The notes under the pieces were generated by a model that had not been told where the DNA came from, made no database searches, and saw only the letters and a list, made by a program, of their open reading frames with translations. A stretch of 23,068 bases of DNA from Paratrimastix pyriformis (lineage: Eukaryota > Preaxostyla > Paratrimastigidae), in the NCBI GenBank assembly GCA_027972325.1, contig JAPMOS010000369.1, positions 1 to 23,068 of the forward strand, written 5' to 3'. Below, one piece after another: positions 10,681 through 18,481 of this stretch. The stretch's first letter is position 1; each line of letters begins with the position of its first letter. Position numbers and translations under genes: made by a program.

Positions 10681-11544
10681 GTCTCCCACCCACCTCCCTG
10701 CCTGATGAGTGGCACTGGGTTTGTTTGTTGCTGCTTTCCCCGCGAAGCTTCGACTCAACGTGTACCCATGGTCGTGATTGATGGTGGGCATTTTATCTTC
10801 GCAGCGCTATCTTCGTACGTGCTCCCTTGGCTGTACTGCTGCCTGTTCACCCACACAATCTGATTGACAAGTCAGGAGGGCGGCCTCGTGGGGAAGGCGA
10901 GTGTGGCTGTTGTTCAACCTTGTTTGGTGCCCTTTGACAACAGTGTCTGGGGTCTCGTCGGGGCCTCTTGCCCTTGCACCCTTCATTCACCCTCATTCAC
11001 CCTCGTCTGATGTGATTGGGCATTCATGGTGGGGTGAGGTGTGGTCATTCACCCCCAGCTACTTTGCTTGAACAACAGCTTTTGGGTCATCCGGCTCGTT
11101 GTACTCTTGGGACACCCATCATGCACCTTCATGGCGGTGTGGGGGTGTTGTCTTCCTCCTTGTCTGTTCTGAATGGGCAACAGCTCGAGGGACTGGTGCG
11201 GGGTGTTGTCTTTCACCCCCGTTTTGTTGTGGCACAGCTGTGTGGCTTTACCGTGGTGGGCACCATGCATCCTCCACATCCAGAATGGGGGGGTCGGGGT
11301 TTGTCATTCATCGTCGTCTGTTCTGTTTTGACGAGTGATATTTCATCGTGGCCGTTGTGCCCGTGAACCACCCCGCTCACCCCACCACACACCTCCCTCT
11401 CACGGGAGGGATATTTGTTGAGCACCCTGAAGTGGCGATCGATACGTCACCTTTCGTGCTCTCTCTCCTTCGGGGTTTGCGTTTTGGTGGGGGCTTGGGT
11501 TCTCTATACAGAACTCGACGCCTGCACGGCAAGGTTGCCTCCAC

Positions 11545-12141
11545 CGCTTCACCGGCGCCGGTCGGCGACTGGTGACGAAGAAGCCGCGAGCACGGGGGCG
11601 AGAACCCTCCTGGGATCTGCGAGGCAAGGTGCCTGTCGCGGCTCCGTCGTGCTCTGCGTTTTTCTCGACGCGTGCCTTTGGCCCGCGCCATGCCGGACAA
11701 CGAGTCCTCTCGCTGTTTTGTCCGATCTTCTTCGTTGTTTTATTTGCGGGGTCCGACCCGTTGAGGGAAGGATTCCCTATGGAGGGTGCCGAGTACGGGA
11801 AGACTCGGTACCTTCGGGGCCTTGAAGGTTTCGCCCTCCTTTTATTTGTGGCTTCTCTCCCACCTGTTTTTGCTGACCGGTTACAGCGGTGCGTCGGGGT
11901 TTTCTCCAGCCTCCTCTTTCCCTGACTAGACGTGCACCCCCCGGGGCGGGTCGCGACCCGCTTGAGGAGATGTTTGGGGTTCGCATGGTTGATCATGAAT
12001 CTCTCTTCTTCGTTTTCTTTGAAACCTTCGGGAGCTGTGACTCCCAGCTGGATTGTTTACTGCGTTGCGCGGTACTGACTCCCTTCCCACCTTACTCTGC
12101 GTCGGTGGCTGGCGTGTCGTCGTCCGAATGGGCTTATGCTT
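11545..12141. other. Unassigned sequence between the inverted repeat and the retroelement
   Basis: GC-rich then mixed sequence without matches elsewhere in the window that I can see. Frames 11572-11925 (+) and 11400-11996 (-) overlap without recognisable motifs. It could be the untranslated leader region of the retroelement downstream, since the directly repeated unit and the gag-like frame follow at once, but nothing in the sequence proves that. Confidence 0.3.
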
Positions 12142-12271
12142 AAAGGACGAGTCGACTGCCGGCACTGACATGACATGTCAAATTCTTTTGATACAATTTT
12201 TGGATGTCAGTGCCGTTTTGCGTGCTTGCTGTGCAAGTGTTCACTCTTTCTTGGTTTGGGTTTGTTTGGGG
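12142..12271 (+). repeat. Directly repeated unit, copy 3 (shorter)
   Basis: Starts at AAAGGACGAGTCGACTGCC and keeps the 12-bp stem CGGCACTGACAT/ATGTCAGTGCCG, the palindrome and GGTTTGGGTTTGTTTGGGG (12253-12271). After that it carries the variant with the extra AAGAGATTACTCGG before CTATCCCACCA, as in the hairpin-like elements. It lies about 40 bp before the gag-like start codon, which suggests a leader or promoter-associated position. Confidence 0.7.
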
Positions 12272-12310
12272 AAGAGATTACTCGGCTATCCCACCAAGGA
12301 CGGGACGAAG

Positions 12311-13639
12311 ATGCCCGAGGCCTGCATCATCGAGGCCAGCGAGCTGGAGGCTTTGAAGAACAAAGCCACGATGGCCACCGAGGCCAGGAAAAAGCCACTA
12401 AACCCGGGTCTGCCCATGGCCTCCTCTGCCACACTGGGTGTGGACACGGGCACTCCCAAAAACACCAAGTCAAACAGCACGGACTACCTCTGGGTTATTC
12501 CAAAGTCAAGACGGCGCAAGAAAACCCACTTTCTGTCCCCAGAATTTTGTCTGCCCTCGGGTCCTCCGTTGGCGCACGCTTTTCGACCAACCTCGTTGGC
12601 CTTATCATCACAGAGCCCACAACCAACTGGGGTCACAGAAGGCTCATTGGCATTCAATTCGGGTGCAGCCCCTCCTTTTCCTCGCTCCGTGGCGTTGTCT
12701 TGCCAAGAGACACGTTACAATCAACAAGAAGAAAAAGGTGAAGGGTCTGCTGCTCACCAACTCGCACCGCACAATGCTGAAATACTCGATACTCATCAGT
12801 CTTTGGTCCGGGAAGCCAGTCCTTGTGGTGTTCCACTCGGCACAACCGTGGCTAAACTGGAAACAACTTCTGCACCAGTTCCACCGGCACCGGACGTATC
12901 AGCTCCGGTGATCACACCCTCGCAGGCGTCGTCGCCAGCACTCGGAGAGGCAGTCTGCATGAGCCCTACCGCACAATCACTCTCACACTCAGAGCAGGAC
13001 AAGGCAACAAAACCCGTGGGCCAGTCGGGGCAGGCCTGGGGGTCCAGTCCAGGCTCTGACGGGTCGATGGAGGGAACATCACCCAGAGAGACTCGCGGCA
13101 TGGGAACACTACCCACCGGAACCCTCCGCGCGAGGACATCACCCCAGGTGAGGCAGGCACTCACCGGAGAGACCCCCGAAGAGGGGCAGCACACGGTGCT
13201 GACGGAAGGACATGCGGAGGCGATCTCGTCGGGCAAACCTGAAACCCTCATGGAGGTCTGCGAGGTTGGGGACTCGGAACAGCAACTCACACCCCAGGTT
13301 AGCGTCGTCACCTCAGCGGGGCGAGCGTCACCCAAGGAGGTCCCGAACGTGGGGGGCTACACAGAGACCGGCGAGAAGGATCCGCCGACCTTGGGCGAGG
13401 GGTTTGTGAACCCGAGACGGACCGATACACAGTCAGAGGCGGTCACACTCCCCAATGCGGGGACACGCGGGGAGGTCTGCGAGGCAGGGTCCCGGAAACA
13501 CCCACTCACACGTTCCGCTAGCGTTGGCGGTGAAGCTCATGCACCTCAGTGGCGGAGGCAGCGACTCGCGTCCCCACCACCCCTCCGGTACGGGTGCGGG
13601 GGTGGGGGGACCAGGCGCCCCTGGGGGTGGCGCCGATAA
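12311..13639 (+). CDS. Gag-like first frame of the DIRS-like element
   Basis: The open frame extends upstream to 12053, but ATG at 12311 is the plausible start because the upstream part lies in the repeated leader unit. The first 30 residues after it are charged and may form a short helix (MPEACIIEASELEALKNKAT). The rest is rich in Pro, Ser, Thr, Gly and Glu, with an imperfect internal repeat (EVCEVGDSEQQLTPQVSV and EVCEAGSRKHPLTRSASV, about 73 codons apart). No zinc knuckle is visible. Its last part overlaps the start of the RT frame in another frame, as is common for overlapping genes in this class. Assignment as gag rests on position only. Confidence 0.45.
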   Translation: MPEACIIEASELEALKNKATMATEARKKPLNPGLPMASSATLGVDTGTPKNTKSNSTDYLWVIPKSRRRKKTHFLSPEFCLPSGPPLAHAFRPTSLALSSQSPQPTGVTEGSLAFNSGAAPPFPRSVALSCQETRYNQQEEKGEGSAAHQLAPHNAEILDTHQSLVREASPCGVPLGTTVAKLETTSAPVPPAPDVSAPVITPSQASSPALGEAVCMSPTAQSLSHSEQDKATKPVGQSGQAWGSSPGSDGSMEGTSPRETRGMGTLPTGTLRARTSPQVRQALTGETPEEGQHTVLTEGHAEAISSGKPETLMEVCEVGDSEQQLTPQVSVVTSAGRASPKEVPNVGGYTETGEKDPPTLGEGFVNPRRTDTQSEAVTLPNAGTRGEVCEAGSRKHPLTRSASVGGEAHAPQWRRQRLASPPPLRYGCGGGGTRRPWGWRR

Positions 13640-14808
13640 AAGTAACCCCAAAACGGCCAGATCAAATGGCAGGGCAAGACCTACCTGGCCCGGGAGTGGG
13701 ACCAGAGCAAGGGAGGGCGGCAGCAGTCTGTCCAGCACACCCACACCACCCGTCATGCACTCCCTCACCTCTACGCCCCGTCTTGTCCCCGCTCTCCCCC
13801 CACAACCCCGTCACGGGACCGGAGGAGGTGCCAAGTCCCGGGAGGGCAGGCACCCAACTCGGGAACCCACTCACCCCCACCCCTCAGGGGAAACTCTGCC
13901 TCACCCCATAACACGGCCCAAGGGGCTCAGCTCGGGGAGGGACAGTCCTAACCCCTGGGGGGAGGGACCCTTCCTTCTCGGACTGGACCCTCAATGGGAC
14001 CGGGAGCAGGCCAAACTGCGGCTGCTGGCACAGCACCCACCTCGGGGACCACTGGCAGGCAGGCTGGCTCGGCACCGGGAGGAGTGGTTGGCCCTCAGAC
14101 CACCTCGGGAAGTGGCACAGGTGGTATCGGAAGGGTTTCACATCCCGTTCAAGGGACCCCACCCAACCCGGGGACGTGGTCCCGGGACCCTACCACTTGG
14201 TGGGGAGGAGAAACTGGGCTTGGAGGCGGTGGTCCAGGAGTACCTTGGGATATCGGCACTGAAAACGATCCAGGGGGGATCGGACAAAGGGATGAGATCT
14301 CCCATTTTTGGGCGGCCCAAGCCCGGCGGGAAATGGAGGTTGATCCTGGACCTCACCGCCTTGAATCACTTCATCTTCTGCCCCTCCTTCAAAATGGAGG
14401 GGTGGAAGACGGTGAGGGCCGTGGTGGAGCCCATGATGTGGGCCACCAAGATCGACCTCAAGCATGCATACTTTCACATCCCGATCTTTCCACCTCACTG
14501 GAAATACCTGGGAGTCGAATGGGAGGGCACGGAATATCGCTTCCAAGCCCTCCCATTCGGCCTGAATGTGGCTCCCAGAATCTTTACGAAGACCATGAGA
14601 GTGGCAATCAAGGAAGCCCGAAGACACGGCATCTTGGTAGTCCACTACATCGACGACCTCCTGGTGTTGGGCAGGTCCCCACAGGAGACCAAGCTGCATA
14701 CACTGGCACTCCTTCGTCATCTCCTCTCACTCGGGTTCGAGATCAGCTAGGACAAAACCCAAGTGGAAGCAGTTCAAATGCTGGAGTTCCTGGGGTTTGT
14801 CCTTTTTT
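13455..14808 (+). pseudogene. Reverse transcriptase part of the DIRS-like element (fossil)
   Basis: After a Pro/Gly-rich leader of about 170 residues comes an RT domain (roughly from 13975). It shows KPGGKWRLILDLTALN, motif A DLKHAYFHIPI (from 14454), motif B LPFGLNVAPRIFTK (from 14550) and the catalytic motif C YIDD (14646-14657). The LPFGL-x-APR-x-FTK form of motif B and the short spacing are typical of DIRS-like RTs. The product would copy element RNA into DNA. The copy is broken and incomplete. Confidence 0.85.
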
Positions 14809-15222
14809 GTCATTTTCAGAAACTTTTAGGAATGTGGCCGCTGATTTTGTTAAGGCCGGCATTGCTGGGCAGCCTGGTTATTATTTTGAGCTTTCCTGGA
14901 GTGGGGTTGGTCTGTGTGTACCATTCTTTTCAGTCATCCAATTCCAATACTGGACTGAGCAGATGGGAGCTCCGGTCGACTATGTGGCCCCGGCCTATTA
15001 TTTTGCTATTGTCTACTACAGGGCCCGCCAGTCTGGGATTGTGGCCGGTCAAACCGGAATGGTCCCAATGCCTGCATCTGCACAAAACCTCCGAATGAAT
15101 GGGCAACTTTGGATGATGTCTGAAGGTCTGTGTAAGTCATTTATTACAGTTTACTCATTTTCTGAGATCGATGATCTCGTTAGGACTGGTGGTGACGCTA
15201 GGGCCGGTCAAGGGGTCAACGG
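14809..15222. other. Non-matching stretch between the two retroelement parts
   Basis: This stretch has lower GC than its flanks and shows none of the motifs expected after a DIRS RT. The + frame has a hydrophobic, Tyr/Phe-rich translation over about 100 codons (from about 14825) but no family I recognise. It may be an insertion or rearrangement junction in the fossil. Confidence 0.35.
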
Positions 15223-15567
15223 TCAAACCAGGACCGGGTACTGTGCATGTTCCCACCACTCCAAGTCCCTGTGTGACTCCTCCGAAAGGGTCACCAGTGC
15301 GTGCCATCCCCCCTGCGCCTTGATCGCCGTGGACAGGTCGATGTTCAGGTTGCGCAGGTACAAGCAGGCCGGGCGAATCGTCTCCCTGCATGACGACATG
15401 AACCCGATCACCGCTGCCAATGATTTGGCTTTGATGGTGGTGCACTGTTGGGTGTTGTGCGCCATCTCTCTCACCTTCTGTGCCTTCTCGGGTGGGAGTG
15501 AGAGTGTCATCGCTCGAGTGTCGAGAATACCGGAAAGACAGACTCTCTCCCAAAGAACGTGCCGCAT
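15223..15567 (-). pseudogene. RT-connection/RNase H-like part of a DIRS-like element, opposite strand (fossil)
   Basis: The minus-strand translation reads LDTRAMTLSLPPEKAQKV near its start and ends with LEWWEHAQYPVLV. Short motifs of this kind (DT-x-x-MTLSLP, then a Leu/Ala-rich helix, then a DLEWW motif) follow the RT in DIRS-like polyproteins. It lies close to the + strand RT part but in reverse orientation, so it is either an inverted piece of the same copy or the remnant of a second one. Confidence 0.65.
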
Positions 15568-15652
15568 CAGCTACATCCCAGAGAAGGATCTTCCATCTGA
15601 CCAGACGGTCAGACAGGCATCTCAGGGGGCCAGATATCTGAAATTCTAAGGA

Positions 15653-16269
15653 TGAGCCGCTGCCAGACGTCCCAACAACCAACAAACCGGTAGTTATTTC
15701 CGACACCAGACAGGGCCCACCTCCGAGGCAAAGCACTCTGTCCAGCCGGGAGACTATGATCAAAGCATGATTAAAAACTCTCCATCCATCTTCCTCCATC
15801 CACAGACCAACGAGACATCGGCTAGACATACCACACCAACCTGAGGGCAGCCGCCACCCAATGCAGCCACCACACCAAGCCGGCACACCATCCAACCACC
15901 GTTGGAAAGTAGGGGCGCTCAGCCCACCAGAAAGCGCGGGAGAAACAGCCATCCCAACCCCGCCAACCCTCCTGATCCCATCTCTCCCGTCCGCCACCGG
16001 CCCCATCGCTCCTTCCAGAGGTCTTCCCATTCCGTCCTTTGATCCATTCCCCCTTTATTCCATTCCCCCCTTCCCTGTCTGTGATATCCACCCACCAATT
16101 TTACCACCTCACTTTCCACCATTCCACCCCTCCAGTTGTCCCTCCTCATTCCAACCCTTCCCTTTTCCATTTCCCCGCCTTTCCTCGTTTTCGGTATTCA
16201 ATGCATCGTGCCACCAAACAATACTCGCAATTACACGATCAACCTCTCCAATTGCGCCCACTCCTTCCA
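15653..16269. other. Pyrimidine-rich unassigned stretch
   Basis: From about 15955 to 16345 the + strand is very rich in C and T (long runs of CCC, TTCC and CATTCC-like words), interrupted by a short mixed segment. Frames on the + strand give Pro/Ser/His-rich peptides (for example 15861-16376, 16039-16779) that reflect composition rather than a known protein. It could be the 3' untranslated or terminal region of the retroelement. Confidence 0.4.
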
Positions 16270-16812
16270 TTATTCTCCACCCAGTCCCCTTTTTGCACCC
16301 TTCACCAGCTCCCTTCCACTCGTTTTCAGACAGTACCAACACAGAAGGACAGGGAGAAATATGGGGGGGCCGATGATCACAGCAGCTGCCCACCCCACGC
16401 GCCCGTCCACAACCCGCCCAGCTACTTCACTCCACAGCCCGCCCGTATCCGCAACAACAACAGCCCCCACTTCTTGCCCCCTCCGCGCCATAGCCCGGGC
16501 CCTGGGGACCTCGTCGGTCGGGATGCGGAGAACGAAGCCCCCGTCCCACCGCCCCGAATCCAAATCGCGATCCTTCAGTTTGATTTGGTCCGGGGCGGTG
16601 AGACCGCTCGTCGCAAACCACCGCATCACGGCGGCCACCGATCTGCAACCGGCCGGCCTCAGCACGATGACCGTCTTGCCAGGCACATTCTCGAACTGCT
16701 CCGACCGCTCCCCGGCAAAAATCGGCCGGCGACCCGCCACAACCGATGGCCACACTGGCGGGCCCCTCACCACACATAGCACACGGAACACCTTCATCAC
16801 AGGGTCTTGCAC
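16270..16812 (-). CDS. Unidentified protein-like frame, probably a fragment
   Basis: The minus-strand frame of about 180 codons starts without a clear ATG (first in-frame ATG a few codons in, VMKVFRVL). The segment KTVIVLRPAGCRSV then VMRWFATSG then GGFVLRIPTDEVPRARAMA has an alternating strand-helix-strand-strand-helix look, reminiscent of RRM-like folds in ORF1 proteins, but I do not recognise a family. The third codon position is GC-rich as expected of coding DNA in this composition. A second minus frame (16427-16879) has several Cys (CDEGVPCAMC) and competes for the same bases. The Polinton border lies less than 100 bp upstream of the frame. Confidence 0.35.
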   Translation of the reverse strand: MQDPVMKVFRVLCVVRGPPVWPSVVAGRRPIFAGERSEQFENVPGKTVIVLRPAGCRSVAAVMRWFATSGLTAPDQIKLKDRDLDSGRWDGGFVLRIPTDEVPRARAMARRGQEVGAVVVADTGGLWSEVAGRVVDGRVGWAAAVIIGPPIFLPVLLCWYCLKTSGRELVKGAKRGLGGE

Positions 16813-16905
16813 CTACCAAGAGATGATCATTCCCAACCCCCACCTGACAGACCTTGCCATGAACTTGTTTCCCAGTCACAAAACAGCCGGGATTGGCATC
16901 CCTAA

Positions 16906-17697
16906 AGTAGTTATAAAAGGAGAGTTCTGAGACAATCGATTTTCACACACAATTTTTTACGCTTGCGTTGTTATTTGAGGCAAAAATCGATTTCTTCAGA
17001 ACAAAATCTTTTTTTCTCATTATTTTTTATTGAAAAGGAGCATTTTATTTTATCAGCTTTGAATGATTTAAGCATTAATTTTCTCGAGCTACAAACGTTA
17101 TTTGAGGCAAAAATCGAATTCTTCAGAGCAAAATCTTTTTTCTCAATGTTTTTTAAGTAAAACGAGCATTTTATTTTAATCAGCTTTGAATGATTTAAGC
17201 ATCAATTCATTCGAGCTACAAACGAAATTAGAGGCAAAAAAGCGAATTCTCCATGCATTTTCAATTTTTTTTCCATTTTTTGTCCCAGAAATTATTTTGC
17301 CATTTTTGTCAAATCAAACAATTCAATCATCTTAAGCATCAAACGAAAGAGAATTCAATCAGAAACAGCTTATCTCTTCATTCAAAATAAAATTGTGACA
17401 AAAGTGCTTTTCAAAAGTGATCATTAAATAATGCATCAATCTTAAGTAAATGATGCATTCTTTTGATTGAATCAGCTCAAATAATTGATTCTAAGAAAAT
17501 GGAAAAGTATGACAAAATGATAAAACAATATGAAATTTGATTTCAGCACCGAGCCCTTTAAAGCGAAAATTTACTCAGCTTTGACATGAATTGAAAGAGA
17601 AATCAATCAGATTTACCTTCTATTTCAAAGAGATAAAAAACAGCGTTTCATCATTTGAGCTCTGAGTGTTTTAAGATGATAATTCAATGAGCAACTG
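16906..17697 (+). repeat. 792-bp terminal repeat of element A
   Basis: Matches 20508-21299 nearly base for base; by eye I see only two single-base length differences (an A-run near 17236 and a T-run near 17461). It is non-coding and AT-rich. Identity to the second copy stops abruptly after GCAATGAGCAACTG-like sequence at 17697, where the interiors diverge. It contains about three tandem subunits of about 127 bp (16970, 17097, 17224). Confidence 0.9.
16970..17345 (+). repeat. Three ~127-bp tandem subunits inside the terminal repeat
   Basis: Subunit 1 (16970-17096) and subunit 2 (17097-17223) share GTTATTTGAGGCAAAAATCG, GAGCATTTTATTTTA, CAGCTTTGAATGATTTAAGC and CGAGCTACAAAC. Subunit 3 (from 17224) is degenerate but keeps AGAGGCAAAAA, GCGAATTC and a CTTAAGCATCAAACGA ending. 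The same structure is in the other terminal repeat. Repeated subunits in element ends may bind the transposition or replication machinery, but this is inference. Confidence 0.75.
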
Positions 17698-17753
17698 ATG
17701 ATATAATGAGGAATATCTCATCAGAATGCGCACTCATTATAATCACTGAATCA

Positions 17754-17797
17754 GTAAAGGTATTTTAAGAAAAATTATTACCTATAGTTAGTATATA
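17754..17797 (+). promoter_or_regulatory. Promoter-like block upstream of the first gene of element A
   Basis: GTAAAGGTATTTTAAGAAAA then ATTATTAC and CTATAGTTAGTATATA (17782-17797), 10 nt before the ATG at 17808. An almost identical block precedes the first gene of element B, although the DNA on either side has diverged. Conservation of this short block alone suggests a core promoter/initiator or leader signal. Confidence 0.6.
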
Positions 17798-17807
17798 ATA
17801 ACCACTA

Positions 17808-18481
17808 ATGTCAAGCAAGCAATCTGTTGAGTCTGATATGCCAGTTGTGATCATTCCGAACGATTTCACAGTTAAGAAGCTGTCAATTGAAGCCTTATCT
17901 GAATCGTCCAGGAAGCAAGAGAAGGCAATGAAGATGTGTCACATTGAACATAATGGTAGTAACCTATTAGTTCAGACGCCACAAATCGACTTAGGGCCTT
18001 ATGGAGTGAACTTTTACGAGAACACTAAAACCATCAGGTTACCAGTTGAGAATGTAGGCGATGACTTTAAGAAGATGATAGACAAGCTCGAGAAGTACTG
18101 TCAAAACAATGTGGAAAGCATTGTGAATGGTACTTTCGAAGAAGGCAAACCAGATGAATTTCAATACAAATCATTTGCCAAGACGAGTGATAATGACAAG
18201 TTTCCGAGCTACTATAAAGTAGCAGTTGGATATGCAGATACACTGTATCCGAGTGTCTTCCGAAAAGGTGAAGATGGTGAGGTAAAACAGGACACAACAA
18301 TACAACAAACGAGGATTTACGGAAAGCCGTCAATCCAGGGAGCACAGTTAAAATGATAGTCCAACTTAAAGTATGGGTTGATGATAAGCAGCATTATGGA
18401 ATCTCAGCCTCATGCAAACAGCTACTTATAGTGAAAGAAGGGAAGAAGAAAGCAGACAATTCAAAGTCTCTTTTTGCTTAA
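17808..18481 (+). pseudogene. Small DNA-virus-like protein of element A (DUF5871-like?), fossil
   Basis: The ATG at 17808 directly follows the promoter-like block. The N-terminal part reads MPVVIIPNDFTVKKLSI. The core LLVQTPQIDLGPYGVNFYEN is followed by a strand/helix pattern and a Lys/Tyr-rich middle (PSYYKVAVGYADT). This layout reminds me of a small protein of nucleocytoplasmic large DNA viruses annotated as a domain of unknown function and sometimes suspected of single-stranded DNA binding. I recall the family only from motif shape, so the assignment is tentative. The gene looks broken (about one break). It is convergent with the tail-fibre-like gene and their ends overlap by a few bases. 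Confidence 0.5.

Larger units (their letters stand above)
7505..11544 (-). repeat. Right arm of the giant imperfect inverted repeat
   Basis: Reverse complement of 714-4488 with extra insertions. Landmarks in order: 7511-7560 matches 4440-4480 reversed; 8055-8100 matches 3842-3885; 8400-8450 matches about 3475-3525; 8540-8790 matches about 3130-3380; 9560-10165 carries the 170-bp array; 10548-10677 carries the hairpin-like element; 11460-11544 matches 714-800. The extra length comes mainly from the 7530/7930 duplication and additional short tandem copies between about 9000 and 9560. The frames here (for example 8137-8454, 9312-9752) mirror those of the other arm without clear conservation of reading frame, which argues against genes. 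Confidence 0.85.
12311..15652 (+). mobile_element. DIRS-like retroelement fossil (broken, rearranged)
   Basis: A low-complexity gag-like frame is followed by a reverse transcriptase region whose motifs resemble DIRS/Ngaro/PAT-type elements (tyrosine-recombinase retrotransposons) more than Ty3 or LINE enzymes. A further stretch typical of the region after the RT lies on the opposite strand at 15223-15567, so the copy is rearranged. I did not find a convincing tyrosine recombinase or split direct repeats, and the outer limits are approximate. The element looks broken, with at least two or three breaks, and is probably old. The GC-rich composition matches the surrounding host-like DNA. Confidence 0.65.

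Noticed and set aside
13994-15649. 551-codon + frame overlapping the RT
   Set aside because: It is a shadow of the RT region in another frame; the true RT motifs are in the frame starting 13455.
15155-16030. 291-codon minus-strand frame
   Set aside because: It overlaps the recognisable RT-connection/RNase H-like stretch in another frame and has no motif of its own.
16900-16905. CCCTAA as a telomere remnant
   Set aside because: A single six-base match without any repetition; more likely a chance sequence or the target duplication of the element.
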